A DNA stretch of 64,000 bases from Humibacillus xanthopallidus. Its GTDB lineage: Bacteria; Actinomycetota; Actinomycetes; Actinomycetales; Dermatophilaceae. The DNA is taken from contig NZ_VFQF01000001.1 of the NCBI RefSeq assembly GCF_006717145.1, positions 620,001-684,000 of the forward strand, given 5' to 3'. The notes beneath the pieces are model-generated. The model was not told the DNA's origin and did not search any database. It was given only the letters and a program-made list of their open reading frames with translations. The stretch's first letter is position 1. Every line of letters begins with the position of its first letter. Positions 41,603-50,042 of the stretch are shown here, piece after piece. Both the position numbers and the translations under genes were made by a program.

Positions 41603-42945
41603 TTCCGAGCCAAGGGCGAAGCGGCACCGCTCCGACGTATGCCGCCGTCCTCCGGGCTCCGCACTACCTCCCCATCTTCATCGCGAACGCGCTGTCGCTC
41701 TGGGGCGACTACATCGCGCGTGTCACCGTCGCGGCCGTCGTCTACGAGCGCACCAGGTCCCCTCTCGCGACAGCGGCGACGCTGGCCGTCAGCCTCGTGC
41801 CGACCTTCTTCGGCCGCAGTCTCGTCGGGCCGATCGTCGACCGCTTCCCGTACAAGTGGGTGCTCATCTGGTCGCACCTGCTCCGGGCGCTCTGCGTGCT
41901 CGGTCTCATCGGCCTCACGGTGACGCACTCGCCGATCTGGGGCCTGTTCATCGTGCTCTTCGCGCTGGAGGCGATCGGGGGCGCCTCGACGGCGTCCAAC
42001 ATGGTGCTGCTCACCGACCTCTTCGAGGACCGTCACCTCTACGCGCGGGCCGTGGGTCTGGGCGCCATGTCGGAGCAGTTCAACCAGGCGATCGGCCTCG
42101 CCATCGGTGGTGGGCTCGTCGCCCTCGTGGGGTCGGGGGTGGGCCTCGTCTTCGACCTCGTCACCTTCCTCGTCGCTGCGAGCGTCATCTTCGTCGTCGC
42201 GCCGCTCGTGCCGGTGTCCGGGGTTCGCGGGCGGGGGCTGCGCGGCTTCGCCCGTGACCTGCAGACCGCGGCGCGCGACCTGGCGGGCCACCCGGTGCTC
42301 GCCCGCCTCGTCGCACTCAGCGCTGTCGCCGGCCTCGCCATCTCCGCCCCGGAGGCCCTGGCCATCCCGATCGCCAACGAGAACGGCTGGGGCGGCTTCG
42401 GCGGCGTGCTCATGGCCGCACCGATCGTCGGCGCCTTCCTCGGCATCGTGCTCATCGGGCGGCTGCACGTGCAGCGACAGAACCAGCTCATCGTGCCGCT
42501 CGCGCTGGCGATGCCGGTGCCGTTGCTGGCTCTCGCGCTGCACCCGCCGATCTGGCTCGTCGTGGCGCTCTTCGTCGTCAGCGGCCTCCTGCAGGCCTTC
42601 ATGGTGCCCTTGCAGGCGACCTTCACCCTGGTGACCCAGCCGGAGCTGCGCGGCAGGATCTTCAGCCTCGCCGGCTCGGTGTCGGTCGCCGCAGCCGGCA
42701 TCTCGTTCCTCGTGGCCGGCTGGTTCGGCCGGCACACCGGCAACCCCTACTTCGCCGTCGCCATCTGCGCTGCCATCACAGTCGTGCTCGTCGGTCTGCT
42801 CGCCCTCACGTGGCCCCACCACCGGGTCAGCAGGGCCGTCGACCGTGCCTACGCGCCGGTCACGACCTCCGTGTCGTCACCCTCACCGGCTGCCTCCTCG
42901 TCGGCCTCGTCTGCGTCGTCTGCGTCGTCGTCGCGGGTGGGGTGA
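41599..42945 (+). CDS. MFS transporter (enterobactin-exporter-like group)
   Basis: 448 aa, about 12 membrane segments, starting GTG 41599 within the glnE stop (GTGA). The MFS_3-type pattern is visible: N-A-L-S-L-W-G-D-Y, L-V-P-T-F-F-G-R-S-L-V-G-P-I-V-D-R (motif A region), and E-L-R-G-R-I-F-S-L near residue 355. The C-terminal 30 residues are Ser/Ala repeats (S-S-A-S-S-A-S-S-A-S-S-S) encoded antisense to the acidic tail of the converging exporter, so the last 97 bp are coding on both strands. Substrate unknown. Confidence 0.88.
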   Translation: MIPSQGRSGTAPTYAAVLRAPHYLPIFIANALSLWGDYIARVTVAAVVYERTRSPLATAATLAVSLVPTFFGRSLVGPIVDRFPYKWVLIWSHLLRALCVLGLIGLTVTHSPIWGLFIVLFALEAIGGASTASNMVLLTDLFEDRHLYARAVGLGAMSEQFNQAIGLAIGGGLVALVGSGVGLVFDLVTFLVAASVIFVVAPLVPVSGVRGRGLRGFARDLQTAARDLAGHPVLARLVALSAVAGLAISAPEALAIPIANENGWGGFGGVLMAAPIVGAFLGIVLIGRLHVQRQNQLIVPLALAMPVPLLALALHPPIWLVVALFVVSGLLQAFMVPLQATFTLVTQPELRGRIFSLAGSVSVAAAGISFLVAGWFGRHTGNPYFAVAICAAITVVLVGLLALTWPHHRVSRAVDRAYAPVTTSVSSPSPAASSSASSASSASSSRVG

Positions 42946-44405
42946 ACCGGGCCCCGACGCGCGCGCAGGTCGAGCCCGCTCGCGAGCAGGGCGACGGCGA
43001 CGAGCCCCGCAGCCACGCGCAGGGCCCAGACGGCACCTCTCGTGCTGTCGTGCGTCGCCGACACGGCGAAGTAGACCGCTCCGATGAGGGCGATGCCCGC
43101 GGCGGTGCCGATGCGCTGACCGGTCTGGAGCAGGCCACCTGCCGTGCCCGCCCTCGGCACAGGGACGGCGGCCAGGGTCAGCGTGACGTTGGGTGAGATG
43201 ACGAGACCGCTGCCGATGCCGGCGATGAGCAGCGGCACGGCAAGCGCCCACCCGAGCCGAGGACCGGTGACGTGCGCGAGCACGAGGTCGACGACGACGA
43301 GGCCGGCGAGCACGGTCGTGAGCCCGACCGTGACGAGCAGGCGGCCGAATCGGCCCACGAGGTAGCCGCCGACCGCGGCGGCCACGGCTGAGCCGGCTGC
43401 GAACGGAGTGACCGCGAGCCCCGCCAGCAGGGGCGTGTAGCCGAGCGCTTCCTGGAAGTAGATCGTCAGGACGAAGAAGATGCCGGTGAAGCCGCCGAAG
43501 TAGATGAGCCCGACGATCGCCCCGGAGCTGTAGCCCGGCACGCGGAAAAGATCGAGGTCGACGAGGGGGCTGCGTCCACGCCGGGTGTAGCTGCGCTCCC
43601 AGGCGACGAAGACGACGGCCAGCGCGCCGCCGATCAGCGCCACCCACCAGGGGATGGCGACGGACCCGGACCCCGACGCGCCAGAGCCGCGGCCCGTCTC
43701 GACGAGCGGGAGCAGCAGGGCCAGGACCGTGGCGCCGAGTAGGACGACGCCCACCGGGTCGAGGTCGAGACGCGCTGACGAGGCCCGGCGTGGCGCGGGG
43801 AGCCAGCGCCTGGCCAGCACCACGGCGACGACCGCGATGGGGAGGTTGACGAAGAAGATCCAGCGCCACCCGGCCTCGGCTCCGAGGGCGCTGATGATGA
43901 GCCCACCGACGATAGGCCCGACTGCCGTCGAGATGCCGATGGTCGCGCCGAGCATGCCGAAGGCACGGCCGCGCTCGCGGCCCGAGAACATCTGCTGGAT
44001 GAGGCCGGAGACCTGCGGGTTGAGGATGCCACCCGCCGCGCCCTGCACGAGCCGGGCCGCGACGAGCACCGCACTGCTGGAAGCGAGTCCGCACGCGAGG
44101 CTGGCGACGCCGAAGAGCACGACGCCGGCGATGAAGACGGGGCGTCTGCCGACGACATCGCCCACCCGCCCGGCGCCGACGAGCGTGAGCCCGAAGGCCA
44201 GGGCATACCCCGAGACGATCCACTGGAGGTCGCTCGGCGAGGCGCCCACACCCTGCTGGATCGAGGGCAGCGCGACGTTGACGATGCTGACGTCGAGCAG
44301 CGTCATGAAGCCCGCCACGAGGCAGACGGTGAGGGCCCGCCACCGGCGGGGGTCAGGCGCCTCGGCCTCGGGCTGCCGGACTCGGGTCGGCTGGTCGTCC
44401 GTCAC
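42849..44405 (-). CDS. DHA2-type MFS drug exporter (EmrB/QacA group)
   Basis: 518 aa with 14 predicted membrane segments. Motifs: L-D-V-S-I-V-N-V-A-L-P near residue 38, G-R-V-G-D-V-V-G-R-R-P (motif A) near 80, G-P-I-V-G-G motif C near 160. The cytosolic tail ends in an Asp/Ala repeat (D-D-D-A-D-D-A-D-E-A-D-E-E), similar to the repeat in the upstream DUF1810 protein. Start GTG 44405 overlaps the DUF1810 stop by 4 bp, so the two are co-translated. No TetR-type regulator is adjacent. Confidence 0.9.
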   Translation of the reverse strand: MTDDQPTRVRQPEAEAPDPRRWRALTVCLVAGFMTLLDVSIVNVALPSIQQGVGASPSDLQWIVSGYALAFGLTLVGAGRVGDVVGRRPVFIAGVVLFGVASLACGLASSSAVLVAARLVQGAAGGILNPQVSGLIQQMFSGRERGRAFGMLGATIGISTAVGPIVGGLIISALGAEAGWRWIFFVNLPIAVVAVVLARRWLPAPRRASSARLDLDPVGVVLLGATVLALLLPLVETGRGSGASGSGSVAIPWWVALIGGALAVVFVAWERSYTRRGRSPLVDLDLFRVPGYSSGAIVGLIYFGGFTGIFFVLTIYFQEALGYTPLLAGLAVTPFAAGSAVAAAVGGYLVGRFGRLLVTVGLTTVLAGLVVVDLVLAHVTGPRLGWALAVPLLIAGIGSGLVISPNVTLTLAAVPVPRAGTAGGLLQTGQRIGTAAGIALIGAVYFAVSATHDSTRGAVWALRVAAGLVAVALLASGLDLRARRGPVHPTRDDDADDADEADEEAAGEGDDTEVVTGA

Positions 44406-44995
44406 GACGCCCGGCCCAGGATGGCGAGGGTGGCATCGTCGCGCCGGCCGCCGAAGTAGTGGTCGAGCACCCGCCCGAAGAGCTCGGCGACGGGGCGATC
44501 GTTCTCGGCTTGGTTTGCGTCGTCCGCGTCGTCCGCGTCGTCCGCGTCGTCCGCGTCGTCCGCGTCGTCCGCGTCGTCCGCGTCGTCCGCGTCGTCCGCG
44601 TCGTCCGCGTCGTCCGCGCCGTCACCGGCCGCGACGTCGGCGCCGTCGGCGGCAGCGCGCTCGAAGAGGGTCATGCTCGAGCGGAGCTTCACCGCGTCGA
44701 TGTCACCGAGCACCTGCTGTGGGTCGCGCTCGCCGAGGTCGTCGAGGGCCTGCGCGCACTCCACGAGGCGTCGTCCCAGCACCGGGTGGACCAGATAGGC
44801 GCGGGCCTCGGGGAGGCCGGAGACGGCATACCTCTGGGCGGTGGCGCTGCGACCGAGCCCGGCGACCTGCGGGAAGACGAACCACATCCAGTGGCTGAGC
44901 TTGCGGCCGGCGCGCAGCTCGGCGAGGGCTCTCTCGTAGGTGCCCGACGCCTCCTGGGCTCGGACGAATCGCTCGAGGTCGAAGGGGTCCGTCAT
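44402..44995 (-). CDS. DUF1810 protein with an expanded Asp-Asp-Ala repeat
   Basis: 197 aa. The N-terminal 110 residues (F-D-L-E-R-F-V-R-A-Q, K-L-S-H-W-M-W-F-V-F-P-Q, H-P-V-L-G-R-R-L) and the C-terminal 30 (L-F-G-R-V-L-D-H-Y-F-G-G-R-R-D-D-A-T-L-A-I-L-G) together make a normal DUF1810 domain of about 145 aa. Between them lies an insertion of about 45 residues, mostly D-D-A triplets, from an 11-copy DNA repeat. It falls in what should be a loop before the last helices, so folding may be retained. DUF1810 (YmdB-neighbour/CalB-like) has no firmly assigned function. It is the first gene of a two-gene unit with the exporter. Confidence 0.85.
   Translation of the reverse strand: MTDPFDLERFVRAQEASGTYERALAELRAGRKLSHWMWFVFPQVAGLGRSATAQRYAVSGLPEARAYLVHPVLGRRLVECAQALDDLGERDPQQVLGDIDAVKLRSSMTLFERAAADGADVAAGDGADDADDADDADDADDADDADDADDADDADDADDANQAENDRPVAELFGRVLDHYFGGRRDDATLAILGRAS
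44517..44615. repeat. Eleven perfect copies of a 9-bp repeat inside DUF1810
   Basis: GCGTCGTCC is repeated 11 times without error (99 bp) and then decays (GCGCCGTCA). On the coding strand it reads GAC-GAC-GCG. Because 9 is a multiple of 3, copy-number changes keep the frame and alter only the length of the acidic insertion. Confidence 0.97.
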
Positions 44996-45139
44996 GAGTT
45001 GTTCCTACCCCTCCGAGCCTCTCGAGGCGAGGGCGGGGGCGCGACGCGGGTCAACTGCGCCCAGATGTGAAGATTGCCGTTTTCAGGACTGAGCCGTGAT
45101 CATGTCGTTACCGTCGATGGGTAGTTCTCGTGCGGGGTC

Positions 45140-45322
45140 CACCCCGCGCGGCGCGTCGGGCGCCGAATCCTGCTCGCCGGCGCTGCAGCACCGAGATAGA
45201 TCGAGCAGGAGTGGGGGACCCACATCCGGGCCGGGACACACCGGTCCTCGGGGTGAAGCCGCGACAGCGGCCGGGCAGCTTCCGTCCGAACCCGACAGCT
45301 CACCTCACAGGCGTGGGAAGGA
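45140..45322 (+). promoter_or_regulatory. c-di-AMP (ydaO/yuaA) riboswitch
   Basis: The leader of the NlpC/P60 gene carries the conserved blocks of the ydaO class in order: CCGAATCCTGC (45162 onward), GGGGGACCCA (near 45215), GGGGTGAAGCC (near 45250) and CCCGACAGCTCACCT (near 45291), ending just before the GGAAGGA ribosome-binding site. In actinomycetes this riboswitch controls resuscitation factors and cell-wall hydrolases and turns expression off when c-di-AMP binds. The rest of the 332-bp gap (44996-45139) shows no gene; it should hold the promoter, which I cannot define. Confidence 0.85.
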
Positions 45323-45327
45323 ACCCC

Positions 45328-45915
45328 ATGTCCACCTCGACACGTTCACGCAGCACCTGCACCACCACTCGCACCACCACTCGCACCACCACTCGCACCG
45401 TCTCTCGCACGGTCACCCGGACCCCGTCACGGGTCCTCGCGCCGCTCCTCGCGGCAGGGCTGCTGGCTGCCACCGGCAGCGCCGTCGCTCCCACCGCCGC
45501 CACCGCGGCCAGCACCGCCGCACCGTCCGTCGCGACCGCGGCCCCCAGCCTCGTCACCGCCACCTTCGGCCTGCAGGCCACGCGGATCGCCGCGGCACAG
45601 AAGGGTGACCCCTACCGTTGGGGCGCCTCAGGACCGAGCGCCTTCGACTGCTCGGGCCTGGTCTACTACGTCTACAAGAAGCGCCTCGGCAAGAACCTGC
45701 CGCGCACCGCGAGCGCGCAACGGCTCGCCACCGTGCGCATCGCGAAGTCCAGCATCCGTCCGGGCGACCTCGTCTTCTTCACCTCTTACGGACGCGTCTA
45801 CCACGTCGGGGTGTATGCAGGCGGCAACAAGATCTGGCACTCACCGCGACCCGGCCAGCGCGTGCAGCTCTCGACCATCTGGACGAGGGCCTGGGTCGCC
45901 GGGCGCGTCCGGTGA
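45328..45915 (+). CDS. Secreted NlpC/P60 peptidoglycan endopeptidase
   Basis: 195 aa. ATG 45328 with GGAAGGA 5 bases before. Signal peptide: an unusual n-region of T-T-T-R repeats, then the core V-L-A-P-L-L-A-A-G-L-L-A-A-T-G. The catalytic domain occupies residues 80-195: Cys108 in F-D-C-S-G-L-V-Y-Y-V-Y, His159 in V-Y-H-V-G-V-Y-A-G, third polar residue His in I-W-H-S-P. It cuts D-Glu-diamino acid bonds in cell-wall peptides. There is no binding domain (LysM, SH3), so it is a minimal hydrolase. Its expression is probably limited by the riboswitch in the leader. Confidence 0.93.
   Translation: MSTSTRSRSTCTTTRTTTRTTTRTVSRTVTRTPSRVLAPLLAAGLLAATGSAVAPTAATAASTAAPSVATAAPSLVTATFGLQATRIAAAQKGDPYRWGASGPSAFDCSGLVYYVYKKRLGKNLPRTASAQRLATVRIAKSSIRPGDLVFFTSYGRVYHVGVYAGGNKIWHSPRPGQRVQLSTIWTRAWVAGRVR
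45361..45420 (+). repeat. 12-bp tandem repeat in the signal-peptide n-region
   Basis: ACCACCACTCGC occurs three times in perfect tandem (45361-45396), followed by two diverged units (45397-45420). It encodes T-T-T-R x3, T-V-S-R, T-V-T-R. The period keeps the reading frame. Confidence 0.9.
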
Positions 45916-46047
45916 GCAGCTGAGGACGCGAGAGCCCGAGGGGCAGGCGGCTGGGGCGCGAAAGTCATCTTTTTCGGGTGTCGTGGCCGAGCTGTCGCGC
46001 GCCTAGCGTCGAGAGCATCACCACCCCACCCCCTCAGGAGGACTGTC

Positions 46048-46470
46048 ATGACCGACTCAACGTCACGTCGATCCGGGAAGCCGGCGACCGGCACGGCCTG
46101 GGCTGTCGGAGCCAGCACCTTTGCCGCCTGCCTCATGCTCATGGTCGGCATCTTCCAGGCGGTGGAGGGTCTCGCCGCCATCGTCAACGGCACCGACTTC
46201 CTCATCAAGGGCCCCACCTACGTCTTCACCTTCAACGCGTCGACGTGGGGATGGATCCACCTCATCCTCGGTGTCATCATCGCCGTCGCCGGCGCCGCCA
46301 TCCTGACCGGCAACATCGTGGCCAGGTCCGTCGGCATCGGGCTGGCGGTGCTCTCGGCGATCGCGAACTTCCTGTGGTTGCCGTACTACCCGATCTGGGC
46401 GCTCGTCATCATCGCGCTCAACGTCTTCATCATCTGGGGTCTGGCCAAGGCCGACCTCGGCCGCGACTGA
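46048..46470 (+). CDS. DUF7144-type four-helix membrane protein
   Basis: 140 aa with four membrane segments (about residues 20-42, 66-88, 92-110, 112-132) and short polar ends. The pattern G-I-F-Q-A-V-E-G-L-A-A-I, W-G-W-I-H-L-I-L-G, L-W-L-P-Y-Y-P matches a widespread actinobacterial family of unknown function (DUF7144). ATG 46048, preceded by AGGAGG. It is a monocistronic gene, ended by a 19-bp hairpin. Confidence 0.85.
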   Translation: MTDSTSRRSGKPATGTAWAVGASTFAACLMLMVGIFQAVEGLAAIVNGTDFLIKGPTYVFTFNASTWGWIHLILGVIIAVAGAAILTGNIVARSVGIGLAVLSAIANFLWLPYYPIWALVIIALNVFIIWGLAKADLGRD

Positions 46471-46487
46471 GCGGAACCGACCGCGAT

Positions 46488-46530
46488 CAGGGCGCGAATG
46501 CCTCTGCACCACAGAGGCATTCGCGCCCTG
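46488..46530 (+). terminator. Terminator of the DUF7144 gene
   Basis: A perfect 19-bp stem (46488-46506 with 46512-46530) with loop CACCA, 18 bp after the stop codon. It is one of the strongest hairpins in the window. Confidence 0.92.
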
Positions 46531-46610
46531 TGTGCGTCATCCATCGTGTTCTTGACCCCTCGGTCGGCCCCGGAGGACACTCGACCCAGCGACGGTGAGC
46601 GGGAGGCCCC

Positions 46611-47783
46611 ATGCGTGCGCTGCGAGCGAGCCAGGCGTTCGACGGCGAGCGCTTCATCGGGCCCGTGGACGTCGTGCTCGACGACGACGGGCGCATCGCC
46701 GAGGTGTCGTTGTGCCGCGAGCACGGGTCCGCGGTGCCCGTGGAGGACCTCGGTGAGGCGACGCTCCTGCCCGGGCTCATCGACGCCCATCAGCACCTCA
46801 GCTGGAGCTGCTCACCCGACCCGCTGGGATGGCACGAGGCCAGCGACGACGCGACGCTGCTCGAGACAGGAAGCACCAACGCAAATCGCGCCCTCGCCGC
46901 CGGCATCACCACGGTGCGTGACCTCGGGGCCCGGGGGAGGGTGGCCCTCGACCTGCGCGACAAGTTCGCGGGCGACCCCTCGTCGGGGCCGCGCGTCCTC
47001 GCCGCGGGTGCTGCGCTGACGACGGTCGGTGGGCACTGTCACTTCCTCGGCGGCGAGTGCTCCGACCTGGACGAGCTCGTCGCCGCGGTCGGTCGCCTCG
47101 CCGACTCGGGCGTCGATGTCATCAAGGTGATGGCCACCGGAGGCAACGTCACGCCGGGGTCACTGCCCCACGAGTCGCAGTTCGGTGCCGCCGAGCTGCG
47201 TGCCGTCGTCGAGGCGGCCCGTGCCAGAGGGCTCCCCGTGGCCGCGCACGCGCACGGCACCGGTGGGGTCGTCGATGCCCTCGACGCCGGCGTCGACACA
47301 ATCGAGCACTGCACGTTCATGACCGCTGAGGGGATCGCGCAGGATCCGGCCCTCATCGAGAGGCTCGCTGCATCCGGAACGCCGGTCGTGCTGACGGCCG
47401 GATCGCTGCCCGGGCCCATGGTTCCGGCCATCGCAGCTCGGATGCCGGCGCTGCTCGCTCACGTCGGGGCGATGCTGGGCGGGGGTGTGCGCTGCGTGCT
47501 TGCGACCGATGCCGGCATCGGCCCACCGAAGCCACACGACGTGCTCGTTCTTGCGGTGCTGCAGGTGGGGGAGATGGTCGGGGTGCCGACGGCGCAGGCG
47601 CTCACGATGTGCACGTCGCGCGCAGCCGACGCCCTCGCGATCGGCGACGAGGCAGGAAGGCTGCTGCCCGGTCGCGCGGCCGACCTGCTCGCCGTCGATG
47701 GCCGGCTCGACGTGGACCCCGGTGCGCTGTCGAGGCCCGTGCGGGTCCTCCGGCGCGGCATCGACGTGCTCGTCGGCGCCTGA
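46611..47783 (+). CDS. Amidohydrolase-superfamily metal-dependent hydrolase
   Basis: 390 aa TIM-barrel enzyme, no signal peptide. Metal ligands as in the imidazolonepropionase/prolidase-like group: H-x-H in D-A-H-Q-H-L (near residue 62), Lys in V-I-K-V-M-A-T-G-G (carboxylated Lys, near 172), His in A-A-H-A-H-G (near 210), His in I-E-H-C-T (near 231), Asp in A-T-D-A-G (near 302). The group hydrolyses cyclic amides or Xaa-Pro/Arg dipeptides. The substrate here is unknown. ATG 46611, with GGGAGG about 5 bases upstream. Confidence 0.9.
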   Translation: MRALRASQAFDGERFIGPVDVVLDDDGRIAEVSLCREHGSAVPVEDLGEATLLPGLIDAHQHLSWSCSPDPLGWHEASDDATLLETGSTNANRALAAGITTVRDLGARGRVALDLRDKFAGDPSSGPRVLAAGAALTTVGGHCHFLGGECSDLDELVAAVGRLADSGVDVIKVMATGGNVTPGSLPHESQFGAAELRAVVEAARARGLPVAAHAHGTGGVVDALDAGVDTIEHCTFMTAEGIAQDPALIERLAASGTPVVLTAGSLPGPMVPAIAARMPALLAHVGAMLGGGVRCVLATDAGIGPPKPHDVLVLAVLQVGEMVGVPTAQALTMCTSRAADALAIGDEAGRLLPGRAADLLAVDGRLDVDPGALSRPVRVLRRGIDVLVGA

Positions 47784-47837
47784 CGCCTGACCCCTGGCGG
47801 CCGCGGGCCGGAGGGGATTCGGGCCGGGAGCGTGAAA

Positions 47838-47888
47838 CGGCGGCTGACGCCGCGCGGTGTCCGAGGACACCGTGCAGGCCAGCCGCCG
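47838..47888. terminator. Bidirectional terminator between the amidohydrolase and glnA1
   Basis: The outer arms CGGCGGCTG/CAGCCGCCG (47838-47846, 47880-47888) enclose an inner 8-bp stem CGGTGTCC/GGACACCG (47855-47862, 47865-47872). It lies between the 3' ends of two convergent genes. Confidence 0.8.
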
Positions 47889-47930
47889 CTTCAGGGTCGT
47901 GCTCCGATGGCGCAGGACGCCGACGGTCGA

Positions 47931-49355
47931 TCAGATGTCGTAGTACATCTCGAACTCGTGCGGGTGCGGACGGAAGCGGATCGGGTCGACCTCGTTCTTG
48001 CGCTTGTAGTCGATCCACGTCGCGATGAGGTCCTCGGTGAAGACGTCACCCTCGAGCAGGTAGGCGTGGTCGGCCTCGAGGGCGTCGAGGACCTCCGGCA
48101 GCGAGCCGGGAACCTGCTGGATGGCGGCGTGCTCCTCGGGCGGCAGCTCGTAGAGGTCCTTGTCGACCGGCTCCGGCGGCTCGATGCGGTTCTTGATGCC
48201 GTCGAGGCCGGCCATCAGCTGGGCGGCGAAGCAGAGGTACGGGTTCGCCGACGGGTCGGGAACGCGGAACTCGATGCGCTTGGCCTTCGCCGAGGTGCCC
48301 GTGATCGGGATGCGGACGCAGGCCGAACGGTTGCGGGCGGAGTAGACGAGGTTGACCGGCGCCTCGTAGCCCGGGACCAGGCGGTGGTAGGAGTTCACCG
48401 TCGGGTTCGTGAAGGCGAGCAGCGACGGGGCGTGCTTGAGCAGGCCGCCGATGTACCAGCGCGCGAGGTCGGACAGACCGCCGTAGCCACGCTCGTCGTA
48501 GAAGAGGGGCTCGCCGTCCTTCCAGAGCGACTGGTGCGTGTGCATGCCCGAGCCGTTGTCACCGAAGAGCGGCTTCGGCATGAAGGTCGCGGTGTGACCC
48601 TGCGCCCAGGCGGAGTTCTTGACGACGTACTTGAACTTCATGAGGTCGTCGCCCGAGTGGAGCAGCGTGTTGAAGCGGTAGTTGATCTCCATCTGACCCG
48701 CGGTGCCGACCTCGTGGTGGCTGCGCTCGACGTTGAGACCGACCTCCTTGAGCTCGAGGCAGATCTTGTCGCGGAAGTCGGCGAAGTGGTCGACCGGCGA
48801 GACGGGGAAGTAGCCACCCTTGTAACGGGTCTTGTAGCCCTTGTTGCCGCCCTCCTCCTCGCGACCGGTGTTCCACGCGGCCTCGATGGAGTCGATGTAG
48901 TAGTACCCGGCGTTGGACTTGGTCTCGAAGCGCACGTCGTCGAACACGTAGAACTCCGCCTCGGCACCGAAGTAGGCGGTGTCGGCGATGCCGGTGGACT
49001 TGAGGTACTCCTCGGCCTTCGTCGCGATGTTGCGCGGGTCGCGGCTGTAGCGCTCGTCGGTGAAGGGGTCGAGGATCGAGAAGTTCATGACCAGCGTCTT
49101 CTCGGCCCGGTAGGGGTCGATGAACGCGGTGGCGGGGTCGGGGACGAGCTTCATGTCGGACTCGTGGATCGCCTGGAAGCCGCGGATCGAGGATCCGTCG
49201 AACATCTGGCCAACACTGAAGAAGTCCTCGTCGACCGACTCTGCCGGCACGTTGAAGTGCTGCATGACTCCGGGCAGATCGCAGAACCGAATGTCGACGA
49301 ACTTGACGTCTTCGTCCTTGATGAATGCAAGGACCTCGTCGGCTGAGCTGAACAT
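47931..49355 (-). CDS. glnA: Glutamine synthetase type I, GlnA1, adenylylatable
   Basis: 474 aa. Main ammonium-assimilating enzyme: glutamate + NH3 + ATP to glutamine. All signatures are present: M-F-D-G-S-S-I-R-G near 50, G-A-E-A-E-F-Y-V-F near 128, G-S-G-M-H-T-H-Q-S near 268, N-R-S-A-C-V-R-I-P near 340. The adenylylation loop [10 protein letters not shown] places the target at Tyr402, so GlnE from 38570 should regulate it. ATG 49355, with AGGAGG upstream. Expression is probably under GlnR (box at 49468-49505). Confidence 0.96.
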   Translation of the reverse strand: MFSSADEVLAFIKDEDVKFVDIRFCDLPGVMQHFNVPAESVDEDFFSVGQMFDGSSIRGFQAIHESDMKLVPDPATAFIDPYRAEKTLVMNFSILDPFTDERYSRDPRNIATKAEEYLKSTGIADTAYFGAEAEFYVFDDVRFETKSNAGYYYIDSIEAAWNTGREEEGGNKGYKTRYKGGYFPVSPVDHFADFRDKICLELKEVGLNVERSHHEVGTAGQMEINYRFNTLLHSGDDLMKFKYVVKNSAWAQGHTATFMPKPLFGDNGSGMHTHQSLWKDGEPLFYDERGYGGLSDLARWYIGGLLKHAPSLLAFTNPTVNSYHRLVPGYEAPVNLVYSARNRSACVRIPITGTSAKAKRIEFRVPDPSANPYLCFAAQLMAGLDGIKNRIEPPEPVDKDLYELPPEEHAAIQQVPGSLPEVLDALEADHAYLLEGDVFTEDLIATWIDYKRKNEVDPIRFRPHPHEFEMYYDI

Positions 49356-49451
49356 CCAACCTCCTGAATGTGAGTCGAGGTCGTCGGTGGGGTTCCGCCG
49401 CGCGTCACATCGCGCGGGGGAGTGACCGACGGCCTCGTGCTGTCAGGGATG

Positions 49452-49505
49452 ACCCTAGCGAGGCCCGATTACTCGGCCATGACTCGGATGTTTCGGCGGT
49501 GTTAC
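49452..49505 (-). promoter_or_regulatory. GlnR box and -10 element of glnA1
   Basis: On the minus strand: GTAAC-N6-GAAAC-N6-GTCAT-N6-GTAAT (49505 to 49468), all spacers exactly 6, against the GlnR consensus GTnAC-N6-GAAAC-N6-GTnAC-N6-GAAAC. A -10 box TAGGGT is at 49457-49452, 10 bp downstream. The -35 position (ATGGCC) is poor and lies inside the box, which suggests activator-dependent transcription. Confidence 0.8.
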
Positions 49506-49558
49506 GGATGGACAGGGGCTGGTCAAGCGCGCGGGGCTCGTCTCGTTAGGCTGGTGCC

Positions 49559-50038
49559 GTGGTGGACCGCAGAGATTTCGGGTCGTGGCTCAGTGGGCCC
49601 GGCGAGCGCACGGCCGACGGGCAGTGGCGAGGTCAGCGCCTCGGGCTGCCGCAGAGCGGTCCGGGCTCGATCGCGCCGTTCGGGGCGCGCCTCGTCGGCA
49701 TCCTCATCGACTGGGCCATCGCGGTCGTCATCGCGCGTGGCCTCTTCGGGGTGCCGCTGCCCTTCGCCGACCCGCCCGCCACAGGCGGTCAGGGGTTCAT
49801 CGTGCTCGGGGTGCTCGGCGTCATGCACGTCCTGCTCGTCGGCACCGTGGGCACGTCGTTCGGTCACCGCATCATGGGGCTGCGCGTGCAGGCCGTGATG
49901 GGCGGCCGGGCCACCTTCGTCCAGGCGCTGGTCCGGACGATCCTCCTGTGCCTCTTCGTGCCCGCCATCATCTGGGACCGAGACGGACGTGGCCTGCACG
50001 ACAAGGTGCCCAACACCGTCGTCATCCGCACCCGCTGA
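49559..50038 (+). CDS. RDD-family membrane protein
   Basis: 159 aa. Three membrane segments (about residues 42-60, 78-97, 122-140). The RDD pattern is G-A-R-L-V-G-I-L-I-D-W (R and D in the first helix) and W-D-R-D-G-R-G-L-H-D-K near the end. Function of the family is uncertain; ion exchange or transport has been proposed. Two adjacent GTG codons (49559, 49562) can start it. It belongs to the conserved glnA1 neighbourhood, but is on the opposite strand to glnA1 and DUF4191 here. Confidence 0.9.
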   Translation: MVDRRDFGSWLSGPGERTADGQWRGQRLGLPQSGPGSIAPFGARLVGILIDWAIAVVIARGLFGVPLPFADPPATGGQGFIVLGVLGVMHVLLVGTVGTSFGHRIMGLRVQAVMGGRATFVQALVRTILLCLFVPAIIWDRDGRGLHDKVPNTVVIRTR

Positions 50039-50042
50039 CTCC

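Noticed and set aside
44517-44615. CRISPR-like array
   Set aside because: The repeat is 9 bp, perfectly tandem and without spacers, and lies in frame inside a gene. No cas genes are present.
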